Positions 33,509 to 44,859 of a stretch of 64,000 nucleotides of DNA are shown here, in pieces. The stretch is from Panax quinquefolius (taxonomy: Eukaryota > Streptophyta > Magnoliopsida > Apiales > Araliaceae), in NCBI GenBank assembly GCA_020205615.1, contig CM035151.1, positions 40,482,977 to 40,546,976 on the forward strand, in the 5' to 3' direction. Made by a program: the position numbers and the translations under genes. The notes beneath the pieces were generated by a model. It was not told the DNA's origin. It did no database searches and saw only the letters and a list, made by a program, of their open reading frames with translations. Positions within the stretch are counted from its first letter, which is position 1. Every line of letters starts with the position of its first letter.

Positions 33509-34520
33509 TATTCATGATAAACATTGATTCGTTTTCGGTCCAAATTATTTTTGGTACAATATTATTCTTGAATTTTACTCCACAAAGCAGTATCATGTTG
33601 ACAATTTGGACGTTATTGATTTCTGGATAAATTAAATTATAAATCTTTAAAAATTTATCCTTGAACTTGTTTTATTGAATTCTTATATTATTGTCATCAT
33701 CCTCATGTTTATATTATGTTGAAAGTCATTTGTGGCCTGTAGTGCATAGATGGACTTGGTATGATTATGACCAAGGATTATTTAGTATAATCATGACCGT
33801 AATGTTACAAATAATGTGGTAAAAGTCATCATTGGCCTGTAGTGCATTGATGGACAGTTGTTGGCATGACCATGACCATTGATGAATACACGAATATCCT
33901 TGGCCCGTAGTGCATGGATAATTTGTGGTTGTGATACTAAAGAATATCCTTGGTCGTAGTGCAGGGGTGATTCGATGATGTGAATTATTTATTAAGCTCA
34001 GTCTCAGCAATAAAAGTGATGAAAAACCTTTTTAAATCATAGAAGATAGTAAATTTTATACTCTACTTAACTTTTCTAATGGATTGTTTGTTCCGCTGCA
34101 ATTAAACTTGATGTTTATTATATTTGATTAGTTTAACACTGTTGAAGGCTAACGATAAATTATTCTGCATTATCTTAGTCATAATATTTCTTATTGGGCT
34201 AGTTGAGCTCACCCTTTTGCTTTCATTGTTCTCTTCAGGAAATGAGAACGTAGCCGGGACTAGTCGGAGAACGGAGTGACGGTCCAGATGTTTGCATTAG
34301 TAGTCTTCACTATTCTATGAAATAGTGTTATAATAATTGTATTGAGGACTCCATTTGAGTTTGAATACTGTCTAGAAGACAATATTCATATTAAAAATCT
34401 CAATTTATGTTTTGTCGTATTTTACACGACAGTTGTATTATTAAGTTGTATTTGAATTTTATACCATGTATTTGGCGACTCAATATGGGTGATGTATACC
34501 TATTTTGGGGGCGTCACAGT

Positions 34521-34532
34521 TGGTATCAAAGC
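34521..34532 (+). other. Primer-binding site of Tekay B
   Basis: TGGTATCAAAGC, two bases after the LTR, initiator tRNA-Met type with the same single mismatch as element A. Confidence 0.9.
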
Positions 34533-34650
34533 TTAGGGATATGATCCCTGGCTGAGATGTGAGACAAGAACTAGGAGGGGAGAGACGGGGAATTTCTTCG
34601 CTAGTATGACCTACCTAAGTTTAACCCTTGTTTTGTGGCAGTGTTTGAAA

Positions 34651-35760
34651 ATGACATCCAAGAATGTTGAGAATAACAATGGAGCACAGGAGACCGTTGA
34701 GTCACCACAGATCAACACCTAGGATAATTTGTATCAGGAAGGAAATAATCCCCAGGTGAACAACAACACCGACCAAATGGCAAATGACGGAATGTTTAAC
34801 AGCTTTCTGCAATTCGTATAACATCAGGCAAGAGAGACTCCTGTCCAAAATGCAGGTGGAAACACTGGAAACTCTCGGACGGTCACCGCTAAGCAGTTCA
34901 AGGAGCTGGGACCACCGGAGTTCATTGGAGAGCCGAAACCACCTAAGGCGAAGACGTGGATAAAGCAGATCACCAAGATCTTTGATGTCTTAGGATGCTC
35001 CGAGGAGCAAAAGGTTCCCTTTGCCACCTTTATGTTGCGAGGAGAGGCAGATTACTGGTGGGAAATCAGAAAGCGTACTCAACTCCGCTGCATCAAGGTG
35101 TCTTGGGAGAAGTTCCAAGAACTATTCAACGACAAGTACTTTCCCAAAAGTATTCATCACATGAAAGAGGTAGAGTTCATCAAGATGGAGCAGAACAATA
35201 TGACTGTGTCGCAGTACGAAGCCAAGTTTGCTGAGTTGTCCCGATTTGCGTCCCACTTGGTTGATAATGAGGAGAGAATGACGCGGATGTTTCTAAGAGG
35301 TTTGAAACTTGAGATACGTCAATATCTAATTTCTCACAAACTGTGTTTGTATTCAGATGTTGTAAATAGGGCTCAGTTATTGAGGCGCGATAACGAGTCA
35401 ACCCAACCAAGAGAAAGAAGCCGGCAAAATGATAATATCAGTGGTAGCAGTCATCAAAGCGGTGACAACAAACGTGGAGGGAATCAACATGCCAGAAATG
35501 GTAATCACTTCGGTGGTAATCATGGCCAACACAAGAAAAATGGAAATTTCAAGAAGAGGAGATTCAACAATGATGGAAAGACGTCATCACCAGCACCCGT
35601 TGTTAAGGAAGGAGAACGACCACATATCATATGCTTCAAATACGGATAGGAGGGACACATCAGTCCAAACTGTGCGCAACAGTCCAAAACGTGTTATAAT
35701 TGTGGAAGAGAAGGTCACGTAGCTAGATTTTGTCGTACTGGGAAGCCAAGTCCAGTTGGA
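34651..35760 (+). pseudogene. gag: Tekay B Gag
   Basis: The frame starts with MTSKNVENNNGAQETVESPQ, about 130 bp after the PBS. Capsid motifs are KQFKELGPPEFIGE, FATFMLRGEADYWWEI, FQELFNDKYFPKS, VSQYEAKFAELSRFASHLVD and MFLRGLK. It ends in a basic Asn/Gly-rich region and two zinc knuckles. The first is damaged (CFKYG followed by TAG, where a CFKCGQEGH form is expected); the second, CYNCGREGHVARFC, is intact. Stops near 34722 (TAG) and 34819 (TAA) replace Gln codons. It lacks the pre-gag ORF seen in element A. Confidence 0.92.
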
Positions 35761-35763
35761 ACG

Positions 35764-36276
35764 GTGACACCAAATGCTGTCCTAGATAAGTTAAAACCAG
35801 TAGTTCAAGGGAGAGCGTTTGTTGTGACCTCCCAGAAAGCAAGGAACCCAAACGAGGTTATCACGGGTAATCTTATCATAAACTCTAGCGAAGTATATAC
35901 CTTATTTGATATCGGTTCTACCCAATCTTTAATTTCTCCTACTTTCGTTCAACGTTTAAATTTAACTCCGGAGAAATTAGACTTTGACTTATCTATTGAA
36001 ACTCCGTTGGGAGAAACCTTCATTACATCTACTGTTTATAAGTCTTGTTTGGTTCAAATCGGTACCCTCACATTACCTGTCAATCTTATTTCCTTAAAAA
36101 TACTTGTGTTTGACGTAATTCTAGGGATTGATTAGTTAACTACTCATCATGCAAAAATTGATTATTTTCGTAAGGTTGTTAGCTTTCATATTCCTAACCA
36201 ACCTATTATGCGAATTCAAGTACCCAAACCATTAAAATAAATCACTGTCATCTCAAGCCATAAAGCTATTCATTTA
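35764..36276 (+). pseudogene. pol: Tekay B aspartic protease
   Basis: The retropepsin domain starts after the zinc knuckles. The active-site loop reads YTLFDIGSTQSLIS; the usual form is DTGST, so the Thr is now Ile. The later block VFDVILGID is followed by a TAG at 36133 in place of a conserved Trp codon (TGG). The remainder to 36240 reads in the same frame and ends in another stop. It would cut the Gag-Pol precursor. Confidence 0.88.
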
Positions 36277-37547
36277 TTGAAAAACGGATGTCAAGCTTTC
36301 TTAGCTCATGTCACGGATTTAATCAAAAATACGTCAGATTTGAATGATATTTCTCTTGTTAATAAATTTCCTGACGTATTTCCTGAAGAACTTCCTGGCC
36401 TACCCCCAGAGCGTGAGGTTGAATTTTGTATCGACCTTGAACCCGGTACAAAACCTACTTCCAAAGCCCCATATCGAATGGCTCCTATTGAACTTCAGGA
36501 GTTAAAGACCCAACTGCAGAAATTATTAGACATCGATTTTATTAGTCCTAGTACGTCTCCTTGGAGTGCACCTGTTCTATTCGTGAAAAAGAAAGATGGA
36601 AGTATATGACTTTGTATTGATTATCGAGAATTGAACCATGTCACCATCAAAAATAGGTACCCGTTGCCACGCATTGATGACCTATTTGACCAGTTGCAAG
36701 GCGCCAAATTCTTTTCAAAGATCGATCTTCGTTTCGGATATCATCAGTTAAAGATTAAAACCGATGACATTCCAAAGAGTGCTTTCAGAATTCGGTACGG
36801 GCATTATGAATTCCTAGTCATGTCCTTTGGATTGACTAATGCTTCTACTGCCTTTATGGATATGATGAACCGAGTATTCAAGGGATATTTGGATCATTTT
36901 GCGGTTGTCTTTATTGATGACATTCTCATATATTCCAAAAGCCGTGAAGATCATGAGCAACACTTGAGGCTGATACTCCAAAAGCTTCGTGAAAACAAGT
37001 TGTATGCTAAGTTGAAGAAGTGCGAGTTCTGGCTTGAGGAAGTTGCATTCCTTGGGCACGTGATATCAAATCACGGAATATCTGTTGACCCGGCAAAGAT
37101 TGAAGCAATTCAAAGTTGGGAGCAACCCAAATCAGTGACTGAAGTACGTAGCTTTCTCGGCTTAACTGGTTATTATCAGAGATTCGTAGAAGGGTTTTCT
37201 CGAATCGCTATTCCATTAACTCAGCTAACTCGGAAAGATACAAAATTCGGTTGGAGCGAGGAATGTGAGAAGAGTTTTCAAGAACTCAAGAGAAGACTCA
37301 TTTCAACACCTGTTCTGACAATACCATCTGGCTCGGAGGGATTTGTCATCTACAGTGATGCTTCAGGCAAAGGGTTAGGATGTGTTCTCATACAACATAG
37401 GAAAGTCATAGCCTATGCCTCACGATAACTCAAAGAATATTAGAGGAATTATCCTACTCATGATCTAGAGTTGGCAGCAGTCATTTTTGCACTAAAGATT
37501 TGGAGGCATTACCTATGGAGAAGGTGGAGATCTATACGGATCATAAA
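36277..37547 (+). pseudogene. pol: Tekay B reverse transcriptase and start of RNase H
   Basis: Motifs are FPEELPGLPPEREVEFCIDL, KAPYRMAPIELQELKTQL, SPWSAPVLFVKKKDGS, a TGA at 36607 in place of Arg, then [30 protein letters not shown] and an intact FIDDILIYS catalytic box. The thumb has [17 protein letters not shown]. RNase H begins [18 protein letters not shown]; a TAA at 37426 replaces Gln. The segment stops at the EIYTDHK motif, where the solo LTR inserted. Of the RTs here, this one has the least damaged palm. Confidence 0.93.
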
Positions 37548-38149
37548 TATAAGACCCCAACTTTTATGAATAAAGATTAATTTTTCTCGAAATATATTTT
37601 TGAATATTATGGTGTGAATTTGATATAATGTTATAGTTGTGGGTATTATTTACAAATTTTGCAAAGTAAGCTAGTGGTTATATAATATTCGATTGGTCGG
37701 GGAATATTCGCTTTAACAGAAATATTAAATACGACTCAAGACAATCATCAAAGTGGACCCCTACAACGTAAAAGTATTATCGTAGTTAGAAAATGACATA
37801 ATTATCTTTTATAAAAATAATAAATGAAAGTTTTACCGTTAAACTGTTGAACTACCCGATGGTAAAAGTACAAAGAATACGCGTGGTTGCATAGAAAGAC
37901 ACCAGTATTGATTATTGATGCTTACATGAAAAGTCACTCAGTTATACTCAATTATTGCTACAAAGAATTGATGCATAATATCTTTCATATTATTGATTCA
38001 ATAATTGTCACAAAGATTATCATCGTGATAATATTTTATATTATTAAATCAATAATTGAGACAACAAAGTTATTCATATTATTATTTGCAATATTAACAA
38101 TGTCTAGAAGTTCTGTCAAGGAGAGATTTGGTCACCTAATTGCGCGCCA

Positions 38150-38186
38150 ATAAGGAGAAATCCTTATCGGAAAGCCCCCTATTTCC
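38150..38186 (+). promoter_or_regulatory. Conserved twin hairpin in U3 (solo LTR)
   Basis: ATAAGGA-GAAA-TCCTTAT (perfect stem) and GGAAAG-CCCCCT-ATTTCC (one outer pair lost by C-to-A). Same placement as in LTRs B, C and D. Confidence 0.6.
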
Positions 38187-38706
38187 TGGGAATGATCTGG
38201 TTGTTAAATATTGTGAGTTATAATATTAATGATGAATAAGTTCGTGTTGATTAAAGATGAAATTGATATTTCCATTATGTTGAGATTATTAGTGTTAGTG
38301 GAAATAAACATCTATGTCGATAATAATGGATGTCTGGAGGCTATATTGACCAATCGGGTAATTAATCGGATAAATGAGCAATTAACTTCTATTAGTTCAC
38401 ATGCTTATAACTATTTGTTCACATGTGTCTACTATTGATTCAAATGCATGTACTATTAGGGGAGGTGGTGCAAGATTGATAATACTTGCATGACTAAATT
38501 AAAAATGGAGGTATAGATGAAGGTACTATACTATAATTATTGATTCACATGATTGTACTATTGATTCACAAGATGTACTATTAGGGGAGGTGGTGCAAGT
38601 TTGATAATACTTGTAGGACTAAATTAAAAATGAAGAGAAAAGATGAAGGTATTATACTTTGTAATATTTCGATCCCCAAAAAACGCAATTATCGAAACTA
38701 TATTTT

Positions 38707-38716
38707 CTATAAATAA
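38707..38716 (+). promoter_or_regulatory. TATA box of the RNase H solo LTR
   Basis: CTATAAATAA at the position equivalent to the TATA box in sister LTRs. Confidence 0.7.
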
Positions 38717-39080
38717 GCTCATTCTTCTTTCATTCTCACCAATTCACTAAGACTCACAAGAGCATTTATAGAGAGAGAAGCTTTAAAGAGAAAGTAGAAG
38801 AGAAGTCGCTACCTCACTATTCCAATATCCAAATTTTCTTCCCGAGGTAAGGATATTATTTTGTTCAAGATTCATAGGAATAATATTTTCTTCCATACTC
38901 TGTAGTATGTGAGTAATATTATTTTGTCTTATATTCCTGATTATACCATCATTCGGTTAAAGTATTGCTTCTATATTCCGTGAAATTAGTATAATATCCT
39001 TGAAATTTGCGCTTCATCTAGTATCGCTTCACAAGGACATTTTCTGCATATTTTTGTTAAATTTTAAGTTTTTCATGCCG

Positions 39081-39270
39081 GAGTACTATCCATGAGTACT
39101 ATCCATTTATACGGTACTATTCATAAAAGTACTATTCACGGGTACTATTCACAAAGTACTATTCATGAAGTACTATTCACAAAGTACTATTCACGGAGTA
39201 CTATTCCCGAAGTACTATTCATGGGGTACTATTCACTCGGGTACTATTCACCCGGAGTACTATTCATAAC
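39081..39270 (+). repeat. ACTATTCAC tandem array (about thirteen units)
   Basis: About thirteen units of 13-20 bp with core GTACTATTCA(C/T), the largest such array in the window. The spacing is regular, but there are no spacers of CRISPR type; the plant LTR context explains it. Confidence 0.92.
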
Positions 39271-40271
39271 AAAAATTGATTTCTTTTCGGTCCAAATCAT
39301 TTTTGATACATTATCATTCTTGAATTTTACTCCACAAAACAGTATCATGTTGACAATTTGGACAATATTATATTATGGATAAATTAAATAATAAATCTTT
39401 AAAAATTTATTCTTGAACTTGTTTTATTGAATTCTTATATCATTGTCATCATCCTCTCATATTTATATTATGTTGAAAGTCATATGTGGCATGTAGTGCA
39501 TAGATGGACTTGGTATGATTATGACCAGAGATTATTTGGTATAATCATGACAGTAATGTTACAAATGATGTGGTAAAAGTCCTCACTGGCCCATAGTGCA
39601 TTGATGGACAGTTGTTGGCATGATCATGACCATTGATAAATACACGAATATCCTTGGCCCGTAGTGCATGGATAATTTGTGGTCGTGATACTAAAGAATA
39701 TCATCGTCAGTAAAAGTGTGGGTGATTCGATGATGTGGATTATTTATTGTCGAGTCTCAATGATAAAAGTGATGAAAATCTTTTAAATCATAGAAGATAG
39801 TAGATTTTATGCTCTACTTGACTCTTCTAATGGATTGCTTGTTCTACTATGATTAAACTTGATGTTTGTTATATTTTATCGCTTTTTAACATTGTTGAAG
39901 GCTAACGATAAATTATTCTCGCATTATCTTAGTCATAATATTTCTTCTTCGGGCTAGTTGAGCTCACCCTTTTGCTTTCATTGTTCTCGTGAAATGAGAA
40001 CGAGTCGGGACTAGTCGGGGAACCGAGAGAGACGGTCCAGATGATAGCATTAGTAGTCCTCACTATTCTATGAAATTGTGTGATAATAAATGTATTGAGG
40101 ACTCCATTTGAGTTGAATAATCGCCTAAAAGACAATATTCGTATTAAAACTCTCGCTTTATGTTTTGTCGTATTTTACACGACAGTTGTATTATTAAGTT
40201 GTATTTGAATTTTGTACCATGTATTTGGCGACTCAAGATGGGTGATGTATACCTATTTTGGGGGCGTCACA

Positions 40272-40687
40272 ATAAAAGCCTCAAATATTTCTTCACCCAA
40301 AAAAAACTCAACATGCGGCAACGACGTTGGCTCGAACTGTTGAAAGATTATGATCGTACTATTCAATACCATCCTGGAAAAGCGAACGTAGTAGCTGACG
40401 CGTTGAGTAGAAGATCATATGCAGGTACAAATGCGTTATTGTCAACACAAAGGCCCATTTTTTATGACTTGCAAAGGATGGAGATAGAGTTAAAGACTCC
40501 AGGGACCCATATGATGATGGCAAACATACGAGTAGAACCAACTTTAATTTATAAAGTTAAAGCTGGTCAAGTTAAAAACCTGGAACTGATGTGTATGATG
40601 AAGAAAGTGCAAGAAGGTGCTATTCCGGAAGCAAGAATCGATGAAGAATGAATACTTCGAGTGAACTCCAGACTTTGTGTTCCTAAC
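40272..40687 (+). pseudogene. pol: Tekay B RNase H remainder and linker to integrase
   Basis: Continues the RNase H domain after the solo [43 protein letters not shown], then DALSRRS, the usual boundary with the integrase linker. The linker runs to about 40651, where a TGA ends the frame. The copia element inserted 37 bp further on. Confidence 0.9.
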
Positions 40688-42567
40688 TGAAAGTAGTATG
40701 CACACAAGCCAATCATGTTTGATGATAAAGCATATACTTTGTAACAATCTTATTCATTTATTAATAAAAAGTATTAATTTATTAAAGGCTTTTAATTATC
40801 TACATGATGTCGCTTTTATAATATGTGATAAACCCATAGTTTTAAGCAATGCTTTTAGAATAATGATGATGATCATTCTAATGAGATCTAAATTCTTAGA
40901 AAGCTTAAAACTAAAATAGTTCCCAATCATTGGATTACTAAATCGGGGATTAGTGAATCCAGGATAGATTGGTACATACGTTGCTTGCTCATTGGATGAG
41001 GATGATTGATCTCATGATCATTTGTGTGGAGACACTAAAGCAAGTATGTAGGTGCTTATTAGAGAATAAGTTCATCGAACGTGGCTCGCTAAGGAATACC
41101 TAATGGAGTTTTATTTTGTCGTCAATAGGAATTTCAGTAGTGATAGTAGTACAAGTAATCCTTGGACTTGAGATCATCATAGTATCTTGTGTATGATGAG
41201 TTATACTTTGACTTATTCCTTAAGACCCTTAGGGTATATCAAAGGGTATGCTTGGGTATAATAAGTTGTACATGGAGATAATGTATGATCAATAAAGAAT
41301 CTACCACTCTCTAATAAAAGAAGAGAAATGTCCTATGTGATTCGATAAATGACAACCCAAAGAGTCCTGGGGCAAGGCGTAATAAAATTAGAAAGGAGTT
41401 TCTAATTTGCATTATTTGAGTTGTGCATTTAAGAGTCGAAATACATATAATTAAATAAAATAAGACTCGATAAAGAATTCCATGCCTTATATTTAATTGG
41501 GACATCATGGTGGAAGGATTAAATTATGCAGTAACTATTTACTCAAAGGTTCTTTAATGATTAATGTTGAAATCTATATTATCCGGAAAGTCGTTGATCG
41601 CTAGGGAGGCTTATCCCTATTGTAGAATAAATATTATTTATTTAAATAAATTAATTGTTTAATTTATTTATTTAAATAAGATTAGAATTGTTTCTAATTG
41701 ATTTATTCAAGAACCTGTTTAATATGGAGAACCTAAAGGGTCACACCATAAAAGGAAGAATAATTATTTAAGAAGTAAATGGTATAATCGTAATAATATG
41801 TTATGTATATTTAATTTAATCTATGGTGATAGAATAAATTAAATAGCTTAATATTTATTATTTAATATTTTAGAAATATTAAATATAAATTAATAAGAGG
41901 AGTCTTATTAATATTATTACAATTATTATTATTTTAATTTCTAAAAGAGTTTAGGAATTAATTTAATATAAGTACTCTCATTTATTCCTAATTGGATTAG
42001 GAAGGAAAATTAGTTAAAGGAGTTTAATTAATTATCCCTAATAAGATTAGGGAGCTTAATTAATTAAAAGAATTAATTAATTAAAACCCAATTCCTTAAT
42101 TGTTAAGGTGGGTTGCCCACATCTATAAATAAGAGGAGTCTTATTATGGGTGGTATGGGATGTTGACTTTTTCAACATACTGATATAATTCCAATTTGTT
42201 GGAGAGTACCTTTTCTATAGAGATAGAAAACTAGGGTTTGAGCCAAATACACCATCTTCTTGAATTCTTTATTTTCCTTGGTAGATCACCCCTAGAGGCC
42301 AAACATATGGGTGGCTAATGTTGATCAAAGGAAGGAACAAAACCGTAGAGATTCAAGTTGAACGCGAAAAGGATTTGGAGGTGAACTTGTACCGAGGAAA
42401 CTCGATCTTCAAGGGTATGATTTTATTCTTTATCTTTTCGCTTAATTAATAATTATGCATAAAAGGTGATCCGGGTATATGGTTTGTAAATTTTTTTAAA
42501 CTCGATTTTACTCGCTCGCTTAATTTTTGCAATTTGATCATGCTTCATGAATATTATAAACCTAACA
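40688..42567 (+). repeat. 5' LTR of the nested copia element
   Basis: 1,880 bp, TGAAAGTAGTATGC to ACCTAACA, followed by the PBS. A TATA box CTATAAATAA lies at 42123-42132. Most differences from the 3' LTR are indels of a few bases. Short ORFs such as 40677-40919 recur in both LTRs and are not genes. Confidence 0.95.
42123..42132 (+). promoter_or_regulatory. TATA box of the nested copia 5' LTR
   Basis: CTATAAATAA, duplicated at 49297-49306 in the 3' LTR; about 1,435 bp from the LTR start. Confidence 0.75.
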
Positions 42568-42569
42568 AA

Positions 42570-42583
42570 TGGCATCGAGAGCC
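42570..42583 (+). other. Primer-binding site of the nested copia element
   Basis: TGGCATCGAGAGCC, two bases after the LTR end. It resembles the tRNA-Met type TGGTATCAGAGCC with two changes. Confidence 0.7.
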
Positions 42584-42843
42584 AAACCTTTATGCAAATT
42601 ATTAATTGTTCAAATTTGATATGTATATTGATATGTGTTTAGAACAATTTAATTGGGCATAATTTTATTGTATAAAATTTAATAATAAAAAAAAAACCTG
42701 CTTTTAGGAAAAGCTTTTATTAATAATATATGATATTTCCGTGGGTATAAATTATATGCAACTTATGTTATCCGTGATTTCATGAAAGCCACGTGATCAC
42801 CAAGAAGCATAGCATATGTATGTTCCTTGAAACTCTCACGCCA

Positions 42844-42849
<6 letters not shown>

Positions 42850-42874
<25 letters not shown>

Positions 42875-42929
42875 TTAGGAATGCATGGATGGCATATATT
42901 ATATATATATATATATAAGCCTTTCAGTA

Positions 42930-42991
<62 letters not shown>
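42850..42991. repeat. Poly(A) run and two (TA)n runs in the copia leader
   Basis: Twenty-five A residues (42850-42874), then a short (TA)n run near 42899-42917 and a long one at 42934-42991. Confidence 0.95.
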
Positions 42992-42995
<4 letters not shown>

Positions 42996-43014
42996 CTCAA
43001 TAATTTTATAATTA

Positions 43015-43620
43015 AAATAAAAGGTTTATTTTAATTTTAAATAAAAGTTTATTTTAATTTTAAAATAATAGTTTTATTTTAATTTTAAAATTAGAATTTC
43101 ATGCTAACTAATTAGAGTTGGAATTGGATTCCATGATAACTAATTGGAGTTGAAATTGGATTTTATTTTTCCTTAAATAAAGGAGTTTATTTGTGAATAG
43201 AAAGAGAATCCTAATTTCCTTAAATAAAGGAGTTTATTTAAATATGAAATAAGATTTCATATTATTCAAAATAAAGGAGTTTATTTGTGAATAGAAAGAG
43301 AATCCTAATTTTCTTAAATAAAGGAGTTTATTTAAATATGAAATAAGATTTCATATTATTCAAAATAAAGGAGTTTATTTGTGAATAGGAAAGAATATCC
43401 GTGTTTCCTTTAATAAAAGATTTTTTTTTTACATGGAATTGGATTCCATAATTAATTAAAATAAAGGAGTTTATTTTGATTAAAGATTTTGATTAAAATA
43501 AAATAGTTTATTTTATTCAAAATAAGATAAATTAAAATAAAATAGTTTTATTTTGATTTAAATTTGGATTAAAATAAAGGAGTTTATTTTGATTCAAAAA
43601 TAGATTTTATACTAACTAAA
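43015..43620. repeat. Tandem AT-rich repeats with AATAAAGGAGTTTATTT core
   Basis: The core AATAAAGGAGTTTATTT recurs at least seven times. Between about 43180 and 43400 it forms a larger unit of about 92 bp, repeated two to three times, containing GAATAGAAAGAGAATCCTAA and GAAATAAGATTTCATATTAT. The stretch lies in the leader between PBS and gag and has no coding potential. Confidence 0.85.
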
Positions 43621-44364
43621 TTTGCCCATTAAATGATATCAATATATATATTAAATGTTTATTATTCATGAGATGAATGTTATTTATCGATGCATATGAT
43701 GATGTGTATGATAATAAATGGGATTGATTATGGACTATCGACCAATGTGATTGGATTTTATTTTAGTTGGATGCATGAATGTAATGGTTTTATTAAATGG
43801 GGTCTCACAGCGTTTTCGCCTTCTCTAATTTTTCCGAATGTAAATTCTATCTCCTCCCTATGTACTTCCCTTAATCACGATCAAGGTTTCTATTTATTTT
43901 AAAATAGTTTTGTAATAGGAATATTTAGAATTAATTTTGAAGAATTAGAGATCAAGGGACAAGAAGCGCCAAGACCCGTTTGTAATAGAGCCCAAGTTTA
44001 AATGTAATAGTTATATTTAAATATTATTTCTTGCACCCTCTAGTTTGACCTTTTGGTTCACTTGGTGGCTCTAGTGAACCAAACTAGAATAAAAGTCCAT
44101 AATCAATCCGTGTAGAATATAGTATTCTATATGTGCATGCTTATACTATATATATTATATATTATGCAAACATGCTTCAGATGTTCATTAATACGACGCG
44201 TATTTTATATATATATGCAATGCTGCTACGCTAAACAAGATGAGACAAATTAATAACAAACCCCTCAATTTTTATATTATGTCCTAAGCGCTCAAAGATA
44301 TTTGGAATATCGAACGCCGCTTTCTAGCATGATAAAATTAATAGAGTATTAAATATTTAATATG

Positions 44365-44662
44365 AGTTTGTTGTGTCACCACAAGGCAAGTATTAAGTAT
44401 TTAAGATGTTAATTTATCACATTTGATGCTTATAAAGAAAATTGAACAATATTGTTTTGTTGTGTCACCACAAGGATGATATTTTTCTTTTTGAATATAT
44501 GGAGTGCTAGGTCGGACTTAACTTGGATAATTTTGATTCGGATGTGCCACCACTGATCAAAATAATCTAAGAGGCAAAATACAAGGAGTTGCATAGTTGA
44601 TGTAATTGACAAAAGTTGTTCACCTATTTATTTATATATAGTTTGTTGTGTCACCACAAGGC
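44365..44662 (+). repeat. Repeated mini-hairpin TTGTG-TCAC-CACAA in the copia leader
   Basis: The 14-nt stem-loop TTGTGTCACCACAA occurs identically at 44371-44384, 44460-44473 and 44646-44659, each followed by GG. A decayed fourth copy (GATGTGCCACCACTGATC) is near 44541. The leader is otherwise poorly conserved, so exact repetition is notable. Confidence 0.8.
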
Positions 44663-44859
44663 TATATACATTTGAAATGGGATCTTTATTCTCACTAGCA
44701 AATCTTTAATTAGATTTTTGCCGAACTATATAAGTGAGGGTAATATAGTTTGAAGAAAATAGTGGGAGATACCAATTTAAAACAAGACCTAATTTATTTT
44801 GGTAATTAATAATAGAATGTATGTTAAAATGTTGTTAATTACAAATTCATTTCTGTAAT

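Larger units (their letters stand above)
31949..34518 (+). repeat. 5' LTR of Tekay B
   Basis: 2,570 bp, TGTAAGACCCC to GCGTCACA. Contents in order: U3 twin hairpin (32523-32559), (TA)n run (about 32813-32848), TATA box (33018), ACTATTCAC array (33431-33508), four GTAGTGCA repeats (about 33735-33965) and the GGGCTAGTTGAGCTCACCC block (about 34197). Its partner at 50437 is very similar over its whole length. Confidence 0.95.
37548..40271 (+). mobile_element. Solo LTR inserted in the RNase H region of Tekay B
   Basis: 2,724 bp from TATAAGACCCC (TG now TA) to GCGTCACA, with a perfect 5-bp duplication ATAAA (37543-37547, 40272-40276). With the insert and one TSD copy removed, the RNase H reading frame continues exactly. 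It shares an internal block (about 38229-38440) with the LTR of element C that is absent from B, so it belongs to the C subfamily. It also has a partial internal duplication (about 38451-38520 versus 38573-38643). Confidence 0.95.

Noticed and set aside
39081..39270. Regularly spaced short repeats resembling a CRISPR array
   Set aside because: The whole unit is only 13-20 bp with no unique spacers, it lies inside a plant LTR, and sister LTRs carry the same array. It is a tandem repeat.
40677..40919. ORF starting MFLTESSMHTSQ, repeated at 47863-48084
   Set aside because: It lies at the start of both copia LTRs; the duplication reflects LTR identity, not a gene family.
42934..42991. Long (TA)n run as a replication origin or cruciform element
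   Set aside because: (TA)n runs occur at several unrelated LTR and leader sites here; nothing marks this one as special.
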